Assembly: GCA_963813315.1 (NCBI GenBank)
Contig: CAWEYO010000016.1
Location: 1 to 64,000, forward strand
Length of the DNA: 64,000 nucleotides
DNA from: CAWEYO01 sp963813315
GTDB lineage: Bacteria; Pseudomonadota; Alphaproteobacteria; Rhizobiales; Rhizobiaceae
Direction: 5' to 3'
This document shows positions 47,988-59,466 of this stretch, one piece after another. The notes under the pieces were generated by a model. That model did no database searches. It was not told the DNA's origin and worked only from the letters and a program-made list of their open reading frames with translations. Numbering within the stretch: position 1 is the first letter of the stretch; the number at the start of each line of letters is the position of its first letter. Made by a program: the position numbers and the translations under genes.

Positions 47988-50900
47988 TCACACCACCATG
48001 AAATCGGCGTTGGTGAGCGCCAGGTTGGTGCTGAGCGTGGCGAACTGCACCGCGCCGCCGGCCGCATTGCCATTGGAATCGTAGGTGAGCGCGCCGGTCG
48101 TCTTGTTGTAGATGATGCGGTCGCTGGCATCGTGCGCCGCCGTGCCGACATAGAACGCCCCCGCCGCCAGCGTGCCGGTTGCCAGTGCGGTGAACACCGA
48201 GTTTTCCAGCCACACCGTATCGTCACCCACCGAGAAATCGGTGATCTTGTCGACATTGCTGGACGCGTTCAGCGCGGTGTCGAAGATGAACGTATCCTTA
48301 CCCGCACCGCCGGTGAGCGTGTCATTGCCCTTCAGGCCGGCAATCGTGTCATTGCCCGTGCCGCCGGTGATCGTGTCGTTGCCAGACCCGCCAGTGAGCG
48401 TGAAGGCTTCGGTTTGATTGCTCAGGCTTATGGACACGCCGGCTGTTGGCGCTGGCGGCAGAGATCGCCTCGACGCCTGCGATCTTATCATCACCGTGCG
48501 CGTTCAGATTGGTGATGTTGGTCGAGTCAGAGGTCAGGTAGATCGAATCGTCGTCACCGGCGCCGAGATCGATCTTGCTTGACGGACCGTCGAGGATGGC
48601 GTCGAGCTGCGCGCCGGTAAGCGTCAGCCGGTCGTCGCCGGAGGTGCCGGTGAGATTGCCGGTCTCGCCATTGAGAACCGCCGGAGTGCCGAGCCCGGAA
48701 ATGTCCACGGTTCCGGCGACCTTGACGTTGAGCACGTCCGTGCCGGCGCCGAGATCGAGCGTAGCTGAACCCAGCCCATTGCTTCACGGTCATTGTCACG
48801 GTGTCGCCGCCGCTGCTGCCTGTCAACGCATTGAGGCCGGAGAAGATGCCGGTGGAGAAGTCAACCTCGGTCGCGTTGGTCAGCACGATCGTGTCGATGC
48901 CAGTCCCGCCCTTGAGGGATTCGCCGGCGGCGAAATCGCCATTAGCGAGCTTGATCGTGTCGTCGCCTTCGCCGCCGTCGATCGTGTCGGCGCCCGCACC
49001 GCCGCTGATCGTGTCGTCGCCGGACCCGCCGGTGAGCTTATTGGCGTTGGCATCGCCCGTCAGGCTGACGGCCGCGCTCGACGTCGACGCATCCACATTC
49101 TCGAAGCCGGTGACATTCGCCGTGTCGCCAGAGGTCTGATCGGCCAGTGAAAGGTTGATCGTCGCGGCTCCGGTCACGATCAAGGTGTCGTTGCCCGCAC
49201 CGCCGTCGATCGTGTCGGCGCCGCCGCCGCCGGCTGATCGTGTCGTCGCCGACGCCGCCGGTGAGCTTATTGGCGTTGGCATCGCCGGTGATGCTGACGG
49301 CCGCGCTCGACGTCGACGCATCCACATTCTCGAAGCCGGTGACATTCGCCGTGTCGCCAGAGGTCTGATCGGCCGGTGAAAGGTTGATCGTCGCGGCTCC
49401 GGTGACGATCAAGGTGTCGTTGCCCGCACCGCCGTCGATCGTGTCGGCGCCCGCACCGCCGCTGATCGTGTCGTTGCCGGACCCGCCGGTGAGCTTATTG
49501 GCGTCGGCATTGCCCGTCAGGCTGACGGCCGCACTCGATGTCGACGCATCCACAATCTCGAAGCCCGAGATATTGCCGGCCAACAGGTCGATCGTCGCGG
49601 CTCCGGTCACGATCAAAGTGTCGGTGCCGGTGCCGCCGGCAATCGAAACGTCCGAACCGTCGAAGGTGATCGTGTCGTTGCCCGCGCCGCCGTTGATCGT
49701 GTCGGCACCCGCGCCGCCGCTGATCGTGTCGTTGCCGGACCCGCCGGTGAGCTTATTGGCGTTGGCATCGCCCGTGAGGCTGACGGCCGCGCTCGACGTC
49801 GACGCATCCACATTTTCGAAGCCGAAGACATTCGCCGTGTCGCCAGAGGTCTGATCCGCCAGTGACAGGATGATCGTTGCGGCTCCGGTCACGGTCAAAG
49901 TGTCGGTGCCGGTCCCGCCGGCAATCGAAACGTCCGAGCCGTCGAAGGTGATAGTGTCGTTGCCTGCCCCGCCATTGATCGTGTCGTCGCCGTCGCCGCC
50001 GGTGAGCACATTGGCGTTGGCATCGCCCGTGATGCTGACGGCCACTCTCGATTTTGACGCATCCACAATCTCGAAGCCCGAGATATTACCTGCCGACAAG
50101 TTAATCGTTGCGGCTCCGGTCACGATCAAAGTGTCGGTGCCGATCCCGCCGGCAATCGAAACGTCCGAGCCGTCGAAGGTGATCGTGTCGTTGCCCGCGC
50201 CGCCGTCGATCGTGTCGGCGTCAGCGCCGCCGGTGATCGTGTCGTTGCCGGACCCGCCGGTGAGCTTATTGGCGTTGGCATCGCCCGTCAGGCTGACGGC
50301 CGCGCTCGACGATGACGCATCCACAATCTCGAAGCCAGTGACATTCGCCGTGTCGCCGGAAGACTGGTCCGAAGAACTCAGATTGATCGTTGCGGCTCCG
50401 GTCACGATCAAGGTGTCGGTGCCGGTCCCGCCGGCAATCGAAACGTCCGAACCGTCGAAGGTGCTCGTGTCGTTGCCGGCGCCACCGTCGATCGTGTCGG
50501 CGCCGGACCCGCCGTTGATCGTGTCGGCCCGGCTGCTGCCGATGAGCGCATTGGCGTTGGCATCGCCCGTAAGGCTGACGGCCGTGCGATGCGATGACGC
50601 ATCCACAATCTCAATGCCGGTGATCGTGCCGGCAGACAGGTCGATCGCTGCGTCTATCTCCACGATCAAAGTGTCGGTGCCCGCCCCACCGGCAATCAAA
50701 ACGTCCGGCACGTCGCTGTAGTAGGTGTCGTAGTAGATGCGGTCATCTCCATCCCCGCCGTCGATCGAATCGGCACCGCCGCCGCCGGTGATCTCGTCGT
50801 TGCCAGCGCCACCCATGATCGTGTCGTCGCCGTAGCCGCCAAGGAGAATATTGTCGCTGGCATTGCCCGTCAGGCTGACACCAACATGCAACCAGCCTGC

Positions 50901-51523
50901 AGAGGCATTCTCGAAGCCGGTAACATTCGCCGTGTCGCCGGAGGACTGATCCACCAGGGACAGGTCGATCGTTGTGGCAGCGGTCAGCGACAGGCCGTCG
51001 GTGCCCGCGCCCCCGTCAATCGAAACGTTCGAGCCGTAGAGGGCGATCCCGTCGTTGCCAGCGCCACCCATGATCGTGTCGGCGCCTTCGCCACCTTGAA
51101 GGAAGTCGTTTCCGTCACCGCCGTTGATATAGTCGTCGCTCGTTGTTGGGATCTTCCCCGTTGCTATTGCCGTAGGGGTGATGCAAGCCGATCCGGTCGT
51201 CGCCGGCCCCGCCGTAGATCGTGTCATTGCCGTTCGAGTTCCAGATTTCGTCGTTGCCATCACCGCAGTCGATCAAAGTCGGCGCCGCTGCGCCGGCACG
51301 ATCATGTCGCGCCTGCGCCGCCGTTGATCGTGTCGGCACCCGCGCCGCCGATGATCGTGTCGTTGCCGGCCGTGCCGGTGAACGTCGCCATGACCCCGGC
51401 ATAGGCCGCCATGCCTTCCGCCGTAAGCAGTGGGCGGGGCGCGATGCCATGCGCGGGCGCATCGATCGCCGCGCGGTGATGCTTGTTCTCGGTTGCGGGC
51501 TGGACGAGATCGAGGATGGTCAT
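47988..51523 (-). CDS. RTX-type secreted calcium-binding protein, copy 2 (multiple frameshifts)
   Basis: About 1175 residues if frames are joined. It starts MTILDLVQPATENKHHRAA at 51523 and ends LALTNADFMVV. The body has at least eight copies of a 77-100-residue module: RTX nonapeptides (LTGGSGNDTISGG), then a 'VSIAGGTGTDTLIVTGAATI' strand, then 'DQTSGDTANVTGFENVDAS'. The C-terminus shares the secretion region with copy 1 (GTAAHDASDRIIYNKTTGAL). Frame breaks fall near 51300, 51150, 49235, 48770 and 48445. At the last three, alignment with copy 1 or with sister modules shows one extra base each. It may be intact in the organism. Confidence 0.8.
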
Positions 51524-51529
51524 TTTAGC

Positions 51530-51710
51530 GAGCTACTCCGTTGTTTGCGTGAAGCCGGACGACGTTCCGTTGAAGTCGTCATCCCGGCCGGGTTTTGTTT
51601 TGCACGCATGACTTGCCGGAAGAGCCTGCAGCTTTTGCTGCGCCGGCTCCCGGTTCAGGATCATGCATGCTGCCTCGCACATGAGCTTGTGCGAAAAGCA
51701 GCAACTTTTT
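51530..51710 (-). promoter_or_regulatory. Conserved leader upstream of RTX copy 2, with hairpin
   Basis: Homologous to 40325-40490. The hairpin at 51622-51649 is, on the minus strand, GAGCC...GCAGC, loop AAAA, GCTGC...GGCTC. A short leader frame (MCEAACMILNREPAQQ) stops seven bases before the RTX start codon. The leader could be a translated attenuator or a structured 5' untranslated region. Confidence 0.55.
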
Positions 51711-51965
51711 TGAGGTGCCGACCCCTCGTTCGGGATCATGCAGGTGTGCCACGAGATGAGATCGGACAAATCTCGTGCGCGAGCATCGACGCGAGCGAAC
51801 GCGCCGCTGTTTGCGACTGACTTACAATTGAAGTGCTGACGGCATCAGCGCTGATGCCGATGCCTTAATCTTTGCCTGACTAAATGTTCCCTTGCCGAGT
51901 CGCGATTTCTGTTGCCGACAAATGAAACCTAGCACAACCGTCGATGCGAGTTGTATAGGATTTGC

Positions 51966-52165
51966 GTGCACAACTGTTGGCTTTTGGGGCGGCCGTCTCT
52001 TCGTCATCCCAGGGCGGAGCTGAAGCGCAGCGAAGGCGTCAGACCCTGGGATCCAGCCTGAACCTGGCGGCAGTGCGCGGCGGTCCAGAATCTCGACCGC
52101 CTCGCCCATGATGAGCGTTCAGGAGATCGAGCCGGCGCGGGGAGGCTTCGGCCCAATCGCAAGCG
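51966..52165. repeat. Dispersed intergenic repeat, second copy
   Basis: Matches 40725-40885 over its whole left part, including the flanking 'caactgttggct' stretch that belongs to the RTX upstream duplication. It carries one tandem-type tail (GGGGAGGCTTCGGCCCAATC). Confidence 0.75.
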
Positions 52166-52276
52166 ATGCGAGGGCACAAACGCTTGAGATTGCCCAAGGT
52201 TGGGGCAATAGAGGACGATCCCGGCGCACAATAGAGCCACGGACCGCGAGGCTCGAAAAAACAGCGGCGCACAAAA

Positions 52277-52302
52277 AATTGACGTTTACGCAAACGTCAA
52301 TT
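52277..52302. promoter_or_regulatory. Perfect 11-bp inverted repeat upstream of the beta-oxidation operon
   Basis: AATTGACGTTT, four bases (ACGC), then AAACGTCAATT. It lies 72 bp before the first acyl-CoA dehydrogenase gene. The size and symmetry fit an operator for a dimeric regulator. The MerR protein encoded at 47141 is the nearest candidate. Confidence 0.7.
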
Positions 52303-52373
52303 ATTGCTAAAACTCCTCCGCAGCACTCGACACGCTCGCACATGCGCTGGGAACGCGTATTGGAGGACGAAAC

Positions 52374-54175
52374 ATGCCGACCTACAAGGCGCCAGTTCAG
52401 GATACGCTTTTCGTGCTGAACGATGTGCTGGGCTACGAGCGCTACAGCAATCTTCCCGGCTTTGCCGACGCCACGCCCGGATGTTCTCGAGGCGATCCTC
52501 GGCGAGGGCGCCAAGCTTGCCGAGAACGTCGTGCAGCCGACCAATCGCATCGGCGACATGGAAGGCTGCGTCCGCCACGACGACGGCTCGGTGACGACGC
52601 CCAGGGGCTTCAAGGAAGCGTACGAGCAGTATCGCGAAGGCGGCTGGATGGGCCTGGCCGCGCCGGCCGAATATGGCGGGCAAGGGCTCTGCCCTATGCG
52701 GTTCACTCGGCGGTCGGCGAATATATGTCCTCGGCCAACATGGCGCTGATGATGTATCCCGGCCTGACGCAGGGCGCGATTGCCGCGATCCTCGTCCACG
52801 GCACCGACGAGCAGAAAAACTCCTGGCTGCCGAAGATGGTCGAGGGCACCTGGACCGGCACCATGAACCTGACCGAGCCGCATTGCGGCACCGATCTCGG
52901 CCTGCTGCGCACCAAGGCGGTGCCGAACGGCGACGGCACCTACAAGATTTCCGGCCAGAAGATCTTCATCTCCGCCGGCGAACACGACTTGTCGGAAAAC
53001 ATCGTCCATCTGGTGCTTGCCCGCATCGAAGGCGCGCCGAAGGGCGTCAAGGGCATCTCGCTGTTCATCGTGCCGAAGTTCACGCTGGACGGCAACGGCG
53101 AGCCCGGCGAGCGCAACGCCGTCTCCTGCGGCTCGATCGAGGAGAAGATGGGCATCCACGGCAATTCGACCTGCGTCATGAACTATGACGAGGCGACGGG
53201 CTATCTGCTCGGCGAGGCGAATGGCGGCCTGAAGGCCATGTTCACGATGATGAACGAGGCGCGCTCTCGGCGTCGGCCTGCAGGGCTGTCGATGGCGAGG
53301 TCGCCTACCAGAACGCCGCCGCCTATGCGCAGCGAGCGCCTGCAGGGCCGCTCGCTGTCCGGCCCGAAGGCGCCGGACAAGCCGGCCGATCCGATCATCG
53401 TCCATCCCGACATCCGCCGCACGCTGATGACGATGAAGGCCTTCAACGAGGCCGGCCGCGCGCTGGTTCTGTGGACCGCGATCAAGTCGGACATCGCGCA
53501 TCGCTCCGGCGACGACAAGGAGCGCCAGGGCGCCGACGATCACATCGGCCTGATGACGCCGATCATCAAGGGCGTGCTGACCGACAAGGGCTTCGAGCAT
53601 GCCGTGATGGCGCAGCAGGTGTTCGGCGGCCACGGCTACATCGAAGAACACGGCATGAGCCAGTTCGTGCGCGACGCCCGCATCGCCATGATCTATGAGG
53701 GCGCCAACGGCATCCAGGCGCTCGACCTCGTCGGCCGCAAGCTCGGCCAGAATGGCGGCCGCGCGGTGCAGGCCTTCTTCAAGGAAGTCGGCGAGTTCTG
53801 CGAGGAAAACCGCGCGCGACGAGAAGATGGCGCCCTTCACCAAGGCGCTGAAGAAGGGCCTCAACGATCTGCAGGCGGCGACCATGTGGCTGATGCAGAA
53901 CGGCATGGCAGAAGCCCGACAATGCCGGTGCGGCCTCGACCGACTATCATGCACCTCTTCGGCCTGGTCGCGCTCGGCTACATGTGGGCGCAGATGGTGA
54001 AGAGCGCGCAGCCGGACTGGCCGACGGCGCGGACGGCAGCTCCGCCTTCTACGAGAACAAGCTGGTCACCGGCCGCTATTTCATGGAGCGCGTGATGCCC
54101 GAGACGTCGGCGCATCTTGCCCGCATTTCGACCGGCGCCGACACGATGATGGCGCTGCCGGCGGAAGCGTTCTAG
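52374..54175 (+). CDS. Acyl-CoA dehydrogenase (large, FadE-like), several frameshifts
   Basis: A roughly 595-residue flavoenzyme for the first step of fatty acid beta-oxidation. Family motifs remain: PAEYGG, LTEPHCGTDLGLLRTKAVPN, GTYKISGQKIFISAGEHDL, VFGGHGYIEEHGMSQFVRDA and IYEGANGIQALDLVGRK, and a C-terminal extension typical of the long type. Frame breaks occur at about 52480 (extra G), 52688 (extra CT), 53264, 53284-53300, 53333, 53810, 53908, 53966 and 54012. Between breaks the protein is conserved without stop codons. GGAGGACG precedes the ATG. Confidence 0.85.
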
Positions 54176-54257
54176 GTCACGACCTAACAGTCGGACATGT
54201 GGCTGATGGAGACGCCGGTGTTCCAAGTTGCTCCTTCTGTGCTGCCGGAGCCACCTT

Positions 54258-55434
54258 ATGACGACTGATCCTGCCGACATTCTGGGCTTGCCGAAACCTG
54301 CCTGGGCAGGCGACGACGTCGGCATGCTCTACGACATGGCAATCGCGGTTCCTGTCGGAGGAGATCGCGCCGCACTACGACGAGTTCGAAAAGAACGAGA
54401 TCGTCGACCGCGGCGCCTGGGAGAAGGCGGGCGAGGCCGGGCTTCTTTGCGCCTCCATGCCGGAGGAATATGGCGGCGCGGGCGGCACCTTCGCGCATGA
54501 GAGCGCCATCATCGAAGCGATCGGCCATGTCGGCGTCGACGGCTTCGGCATCGCGCTGCACAATGCGATCGTCGCGCCCTACATCCTCCACTACGGCTCG
54601 GAGGAGCAGAAGAAGAAGTGGCTGCCGAGAATGGCGACCGGCGAGCTGATCGGCGCCATCGCCATGACCGAGCCCGGCGCCGGCTCCGACCTGCAGGGCG
54701 TCAAGACGCGCGCGGAGAAGGACGGCAACCACTACCGCATCAACGGCTCGAAGACCTTCATCACCAACGGCCAGCTCGCCAATCTGATCATCGTCGTCGC
54801 CAAGACCGATCCGGCGCAAGGGCGCCAAGGGCACCTCGCTGATCGTCGTCGAGACCGACGAGGTCGAGGGCTTCGAGCGCGGCCGCAACCTCGACAAGAT
54901 CGGCCTGAAGGCGAACGACACGTCGGAGCTGTTCTTCAACGACGTCCGCGTGCCGACCGCCAATCTGCTCGGCCACGAGGAAGGCCAGGGCTTCGTCCAG
55001 CTGATGCAGCAACTGCCGCAGGAGCGCCTGCAGATCGGCAGCGCAGGCGATCGCGCATGATCGAGCGGGCGCTGGCGGTCACCATCGACTACGTCAAGGA
55101 GCGCAAGGCCTTCGGCAAGGCGATCATCGATTTCCAGAACACGCAGTTCAAGCTCGCCGAGCTGAAGACCGAGGCGACCATCGGCCGCGTCTTCTACAAT
55201 GACTGCGTCGCGCGCCACATCGACGGCGGGCTCGATCCGGTCACCGCCTCGATGGCGAAATACTGGCTGACCGACCTGCAGGGCAAAGTCGTCGACGAAT
55301 GCCTTCAATTGCACGGCGGCTATGGCTACATGAACGAATATCCGATTGCCCGCATGTACCGCGACGCCCGCGTCCAGCGCATCTACGGCGGCACCAACGA
55401 GATCATGAAACTGCTGATCGCGCGCAGCCTCTGA
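54258..55434 (+). CDS. Acyl-CoA dehydrogenase (short type), frameshifted
   Basis: A second dehydrogenase of about 390 residues. Motifs are MPEEYGGAGGTFAHESAIIE, AIAMTEPGAGSDLQGVKTRA, GSKTFITNGQLANLIIVVAK, FGKAIIDFQNTQFKLAELKT and, at the C-terminus, ECLQLHGGYGYMNEYPIARM with YGGTNEIMKLLIARSL. Extra A bases sit at about 54341 and 54818. Near 55044-55058 two bases are missing and one is extra. GGAG precedes the start. Second gene of the operon. Confidence 0.87.
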
Positions 55435-55467
55435 GCGGCGCGCATCCGGAACCCAAGGAGCAGGAAA

Positions 55468-56681
55468 ATGGCCGAAGCCTATGTCTACGACGCCGTGCGC
55501 ACGCCGCGCGGCCGCGGCAAGAAGGACGGTTCGCTGCACGAGGTGCCGGCGGTCCGGCTCGGCGCCAAGGTGCTGGAGGCGCGTGCGCGACCGCAACGGC
55601 CTCGATACCGGCAACGGTCGACGACATCATCTTCGGCTGCGTCGATCCGGTCGGCGAAGCCGGCTCGGTCATCCCGCGCGCTGCCGCCTTCGAGGCCGGC
55701 TACGACATGCAGGCGCCCGGCATGCAGATTTCGCGCTTCTGCGCCTCCGGCCTCGACGCCATCAATCTCGGCGCGGCCAAGATCGCGCAGGGCGCCGACG
55801 AGATCGTCATCGCCGGCGGCGTCGAATCGATGTCGCGCGTCGGCATGGGCATGTCGGGCGGCGCCTGGTTCATGGACCCGTCGGTCGGCCTGCCCGGCTA
55901 TTTCATGCCGCAGGGCGTTTCGGCCGACCTGATCGCCACCAAATACGGCTTCAGCCGCGACGACGTCGACGCCTACGCCGTCGAGAGCCAGAAGCGCGCG
56001 GCCAAGGCCTGGGAGAAGGGCTACTTCAAGAACTCCGTCATCCCGATCAAGGACCAGAACGGCCTCACCATCCTCGACCATGACGAGCACATGCGGCCCG
56101 TCGACCGACATGCAGGCGCTGGCCGCGCTCAACCCGTCCTTCGCCATGCCCGGCGAGATGGGCGGCTTCGACGCGGTCGGCCATCCAGCGCCATCCGGAA
56201 GTCGAGGAGATCAACTACGTCCACCATGCCGGCAATTCGTCCGGCATCGTCGACGGCGCGGCCGCCGTGCTGCTCGGCTCGAAGAAGGCCGGCAAGGCGA
56301 TGGGGCTGAAGCCGCGCGCGCGCATCCGCGCCTTCGCCAATATCGGCTCGGAGCCGGCGCTCATGCTGACCGGCCCGGTCGACGTGACCGAAAAGCTGCT
56401 GAAGCGCGCCAAGATGAAGCTCGAGGACATCGACCTGTTCGAGCTCAACGAGGCCTTCGCCTCGGTCGTGCTGCGCTACATGCAGGCCTTCGACATCGCC
56501 GCACGACAGGATCAACGTCAATGGCGGCGCCATCGCCATGGGCCATCCGCTCGGCGCCACCGGCGCGATGATCTTCGGCACCGTGCTCGACGAACTGGAG
56601 CGCCGCGATCTCAACACCGCGCTGGTCACGCTCTGCATCGGCGCCGGCATGGGCACCGCCACCATCATCGAGCGGGTCTGA
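55468..56681 (+). CDS. fadA: Acetyl-CoA C-acyltransferase (thiolase), frameshifted
   Basis: A roughly 400-residue thiolase for the last step of beta-oxidation. The acylated Cys is in ISRFCASGLDA. The His motif is GGAIAMGHPLGATGAM (in a shifted frame), and the second Cys motif is CIGAGMGTATIIERV. ELNEAFASV is present. Extra single bases are seen at about 55580, 55602, 56107, 56183 and 56500. It follows the dehydrogenase by 33 bp. Confidence 0.88.
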
Positions 56682-56689
56682 GCGTCTCT

Positions 56690-56820
56690 TCCTTCTCCCC
56701 GTTCGCTGGGAGAAGGTGGCCCGAATGGCCGGATGAGGGGCGGCGCCAGCAGTCTGCGCACCAGGTTCGCGCCGCCCCTCATCTGCCTGCCGGCATCCTC
56801 CCCGTAACGGGGAGAAGCCG
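56690..56820. repeat. GC-rich intergenic palindromic element inside the operon
   Basis: GATGAGGGGCGGCGC at 56732-56746 pairs exactly with 56769-56783. Outer 'cttctccc' and 'ggggagaag' ends are also complementary. It fills the gap between the thiolase and the multifunctional enzyme genes and may adjust relative expression. Confidence 0.75.
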
Positions 56821-56869
56821 AAGCGGCACCGCCGGCTCGCAAGCAATTCGAACCGGGAGGACATCTCCA

Positions 56870-59101
56870 ATGACCTACAAGAATTTCACGGTCGAAACCG
56901 ACGCCGACGGCATCGCGCTGGTCACCTGGGACATGCCCGGACCGCTCGATGAACGTCTTCACCGAAGAGGTGATGGACGAACTCGACAAGATCGTCGATC
57001 AGGTCGCCGCCGACGCCGGCGATCAAGGGCGCGGTGATCACCTCCGGCAAGGACAGTTTCTCCGGCGGCGCCGACCTCGACCATGCTGCAGGCGCATGCT
57101 CGACCTTTTCCAGAAGGAGAAGAGCGAAGGATCCGAACAAGGCCGTCAAGATGCTGTTCGACAATGCCGGCCGCATGACCTGGCTCTTCCGCAAGCTGGA
57201 GACCTGCGGCAAGCCCTGGGTCTCGGCGATCAACGGCACCTGCATGGGCGGCGCCTTCGAACTGTCGCTGGCCTGCCACGGCCGCGTCGCCGCCGACTGC
57301 GACAAGGTGAAGATGGCGCTGCCGGAGGTGAAGGTCGGCATCTTCCCGGGCGCCGGCGGCACCCAGCGCGTGCCGCGGCTGACCGACACGCAGGAGGCCT
57401 TGCAGATGCTGACGTCCGGCCAGAACGCTGACGCCGCAGAAGGCCAAGGCGATGGGCCTGATCCACGAGATCGCCGCGCCCGACAAGCTGGTCGAGACCG
57501 CCAAGGCGATGATCAGGAACGGCCTGAAGCCGGTCGCGCCCTGGGACGAGAAGGGCTTCAAGCTGCCCGGCGGCCCGGTCTATTCGGCCGCCGGCGCCAA
57601 TCTCTGGCCGCCGGCGATCGCCATCCTGCGCCGCGAGACCTACGGCAACTATCCCGCGGCCGCGGCGATCCTGAAATGCGTCTATGAGGGCCTGCTGGTG
57701 CCGTTCGACACCGGCCTGAGGATCGAGCAGCGCTACTTCACCGAGATCATGCAGACGAAGGAAGCGGCGGCGATGATCCGCTCGCTGTTCGTGTCGCTGC
57801 AGGAACTGAACAAGGGCGCGCGCCGCCCGGCCGGCGTCGCCCGACACGAAGTTCAAGAAGATCGGCGTTCTCGGCGCCGGCTTCATGGGCGCCGGCATCG
57901 CCTATGTGACGGCCAAGGCCGGCATCCCGGTCGTGCTGCTCGACCGCGACATGGAATCGGCCGAAAAGGGCAAGGCGCATTCCGAAGGCCTGATCTCCGA
58001 GCAGGTGAAGAAGGGCCGCGCCAAGCCGGAGGACAAGGACAAGCTGCTGTCGCTGATCACGCCGACCGCCGACTATGCCGACCTCGAAGGCTGCGATCTC
58101 GTCGTCGAGGCGGTGTTCGAGGATTCCGAAGTCAAGAAGAGCGCCACCGAGAAGGCCGAGGCGGTGCTGAAGGCTTCGGCGATCTTCGCCTCCAACACCT
58201 CGACCATCCCGATCACCGTCGCTGGCGAAGAACTCGGCGCGGCCGAAGAATTTCATCGGCATCCACTTCTTCTCGCCGGTCGACAAGATGATGCTGGTCG
58301 AGATCATCCTCGGCAAGAAGACCGGCGACAAGGCGCTGGCCGTCGCGATCGACTATGTCCGCGCGATCAAGAAGACGCCGATCGTCGTCAACGACACGCG
58401 CGGCTTCTACGTCAACCGCTGCGTGCTGCGCTACATGTCGGAAGCCTACCAGATGCTGATCGAAGGCGTGCCGGCGGCGATGATCGAGAACGCCGCGAAG
58501 ATGGCCGGCATGCCGGTCGGCCCGCTGGCGCTGACCGACGAGACGGCGATCGACCTCGCCCAGAAGATCATGAAGCAGACGATCCGCGACCTCGGCGAGA
58601 AGGCGGTCGATGCCGACGCAGATGGAGCTGATCAACACGCATGGTCGACAAGCACGGCCGCTTCGGCCGCAAGAACGGCAAGGGCTTCTACGACTATCCG
58701 CCGAAGCCGGCCAAGAAGAAGCTGTGGCCGGGCCTCAAGGATCTCTATCCGCAGCAGCGATCCCGACAAGGTCGATGTCGAGGAGTTGAAGCAGCGCTTC
58801 CTCGTCACCATCGCGCTGGAGGCGGCGCGCGTCATGGAGGAAGGCATCGTCACCGATCCGCGCGAGGCCGATGTCGGCTCGATCCTGGCCTTCGGCTTCG
58901 CGCCCTATCACCGGCGGCACGCTGTCCTACATCGACGGCATCGGCGCCAAGGCGTTCGTGAAGATCGCCAAGGGCCTGCAGAAGAAGTACGGGCCGCAGT
59001 TCAAGGCGCCGAAGCTGCTTCTCGACATGGCGGAGAAGGGCGAGACCTTCTACGAGCGCTTCGACCCCTACGGGAAGGAACGGGCAAAGGATGCGGCATA
59101 G
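56870..59101 (+). CDS. fadJ: Multifunctional enoyl-CoA hydratase / 3-hydroxyacyl-CoA dehydrogenase, many frameshifts
   Basis: About 735 residues when frames are joined. The crotonase half has the oxyanion motif SGGADL, then NGTCMGGAFELSLACHGRVA and LPEVKVGIFPGAGGTQRVPR, with both catalytic Glu positions. The dehydrogenase half has KKIGVLGAGFMGAGIAYVTA, SNTSTIPIT and NRCVLRYMSEAYQML. It carries out the second and third steps of beta-oxidation. At least twelve one-base insertions are spread through it, for example at about 56941, 57019, 57098, 57426, 57843, 58246, 58618, 58757 and 58911, with no stop inside any conserved block. Confidence 0.87.
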
Positions 59102-59466
59102 TCACCCTATGGTCTCCGCTCCGGATGGCGAGGAGACAGGCGTTGCCGCCAATCGCTGTCGCTTGCGATTGGGCGAACCCTCCCCGCATCATCATCCTCG
59201 GGCTTGAGCCCCCAAGGACCCATGCCGGAACGCTCATCGTGGGTGAGGCGGTCGAGAATCGGGACCGCCGCGCACTGCCTTCTTGTTCAGGCATGGATCC
59301 CAGGTCTGCGCCTTCACTGCACTTCGGCTCCGCCCTGGGATGACGAAGAGAGACGGACGGGCCGGCGCTGGCCGGTAAGTATTCGGCATCAAAAGCTGGA
59401 CAAGCCGTTGCAGCCGCACTAGAAAGTAAGAAAGGTATTTTTTCCTGCATTTCAGGGAGCAGACCC
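59102..59466. repeat. Intergenic region with inverted copy of the dispersed repeat
   Basis: 59190-59350 matches 40755-40885 and 51990-52110 in reverse orientation, including the tandem-unit motif near 59180 (CCCCGCATCATCATCCTCGG). The rest of the gap holds the promoter of the S24 repressor gene; AGGGAGC precedes its ATG. Confidence 0.75.

Noticed and set aside
38926..50721. Plus-strand open frames opposite the RTX genes rich in Pro, Ser, Val and Ile
   Set aside because: These are antisense reads of the repeats, a known effect of GC-rich Gly/Asp codons; no start signals support them.
52374..59101. Programmed frameshifting in the beta-oxidation operon
   Set aside because: Breaks are too many, lack slippery sites or stem-loops and differ in position and base; error or decay explains them better.
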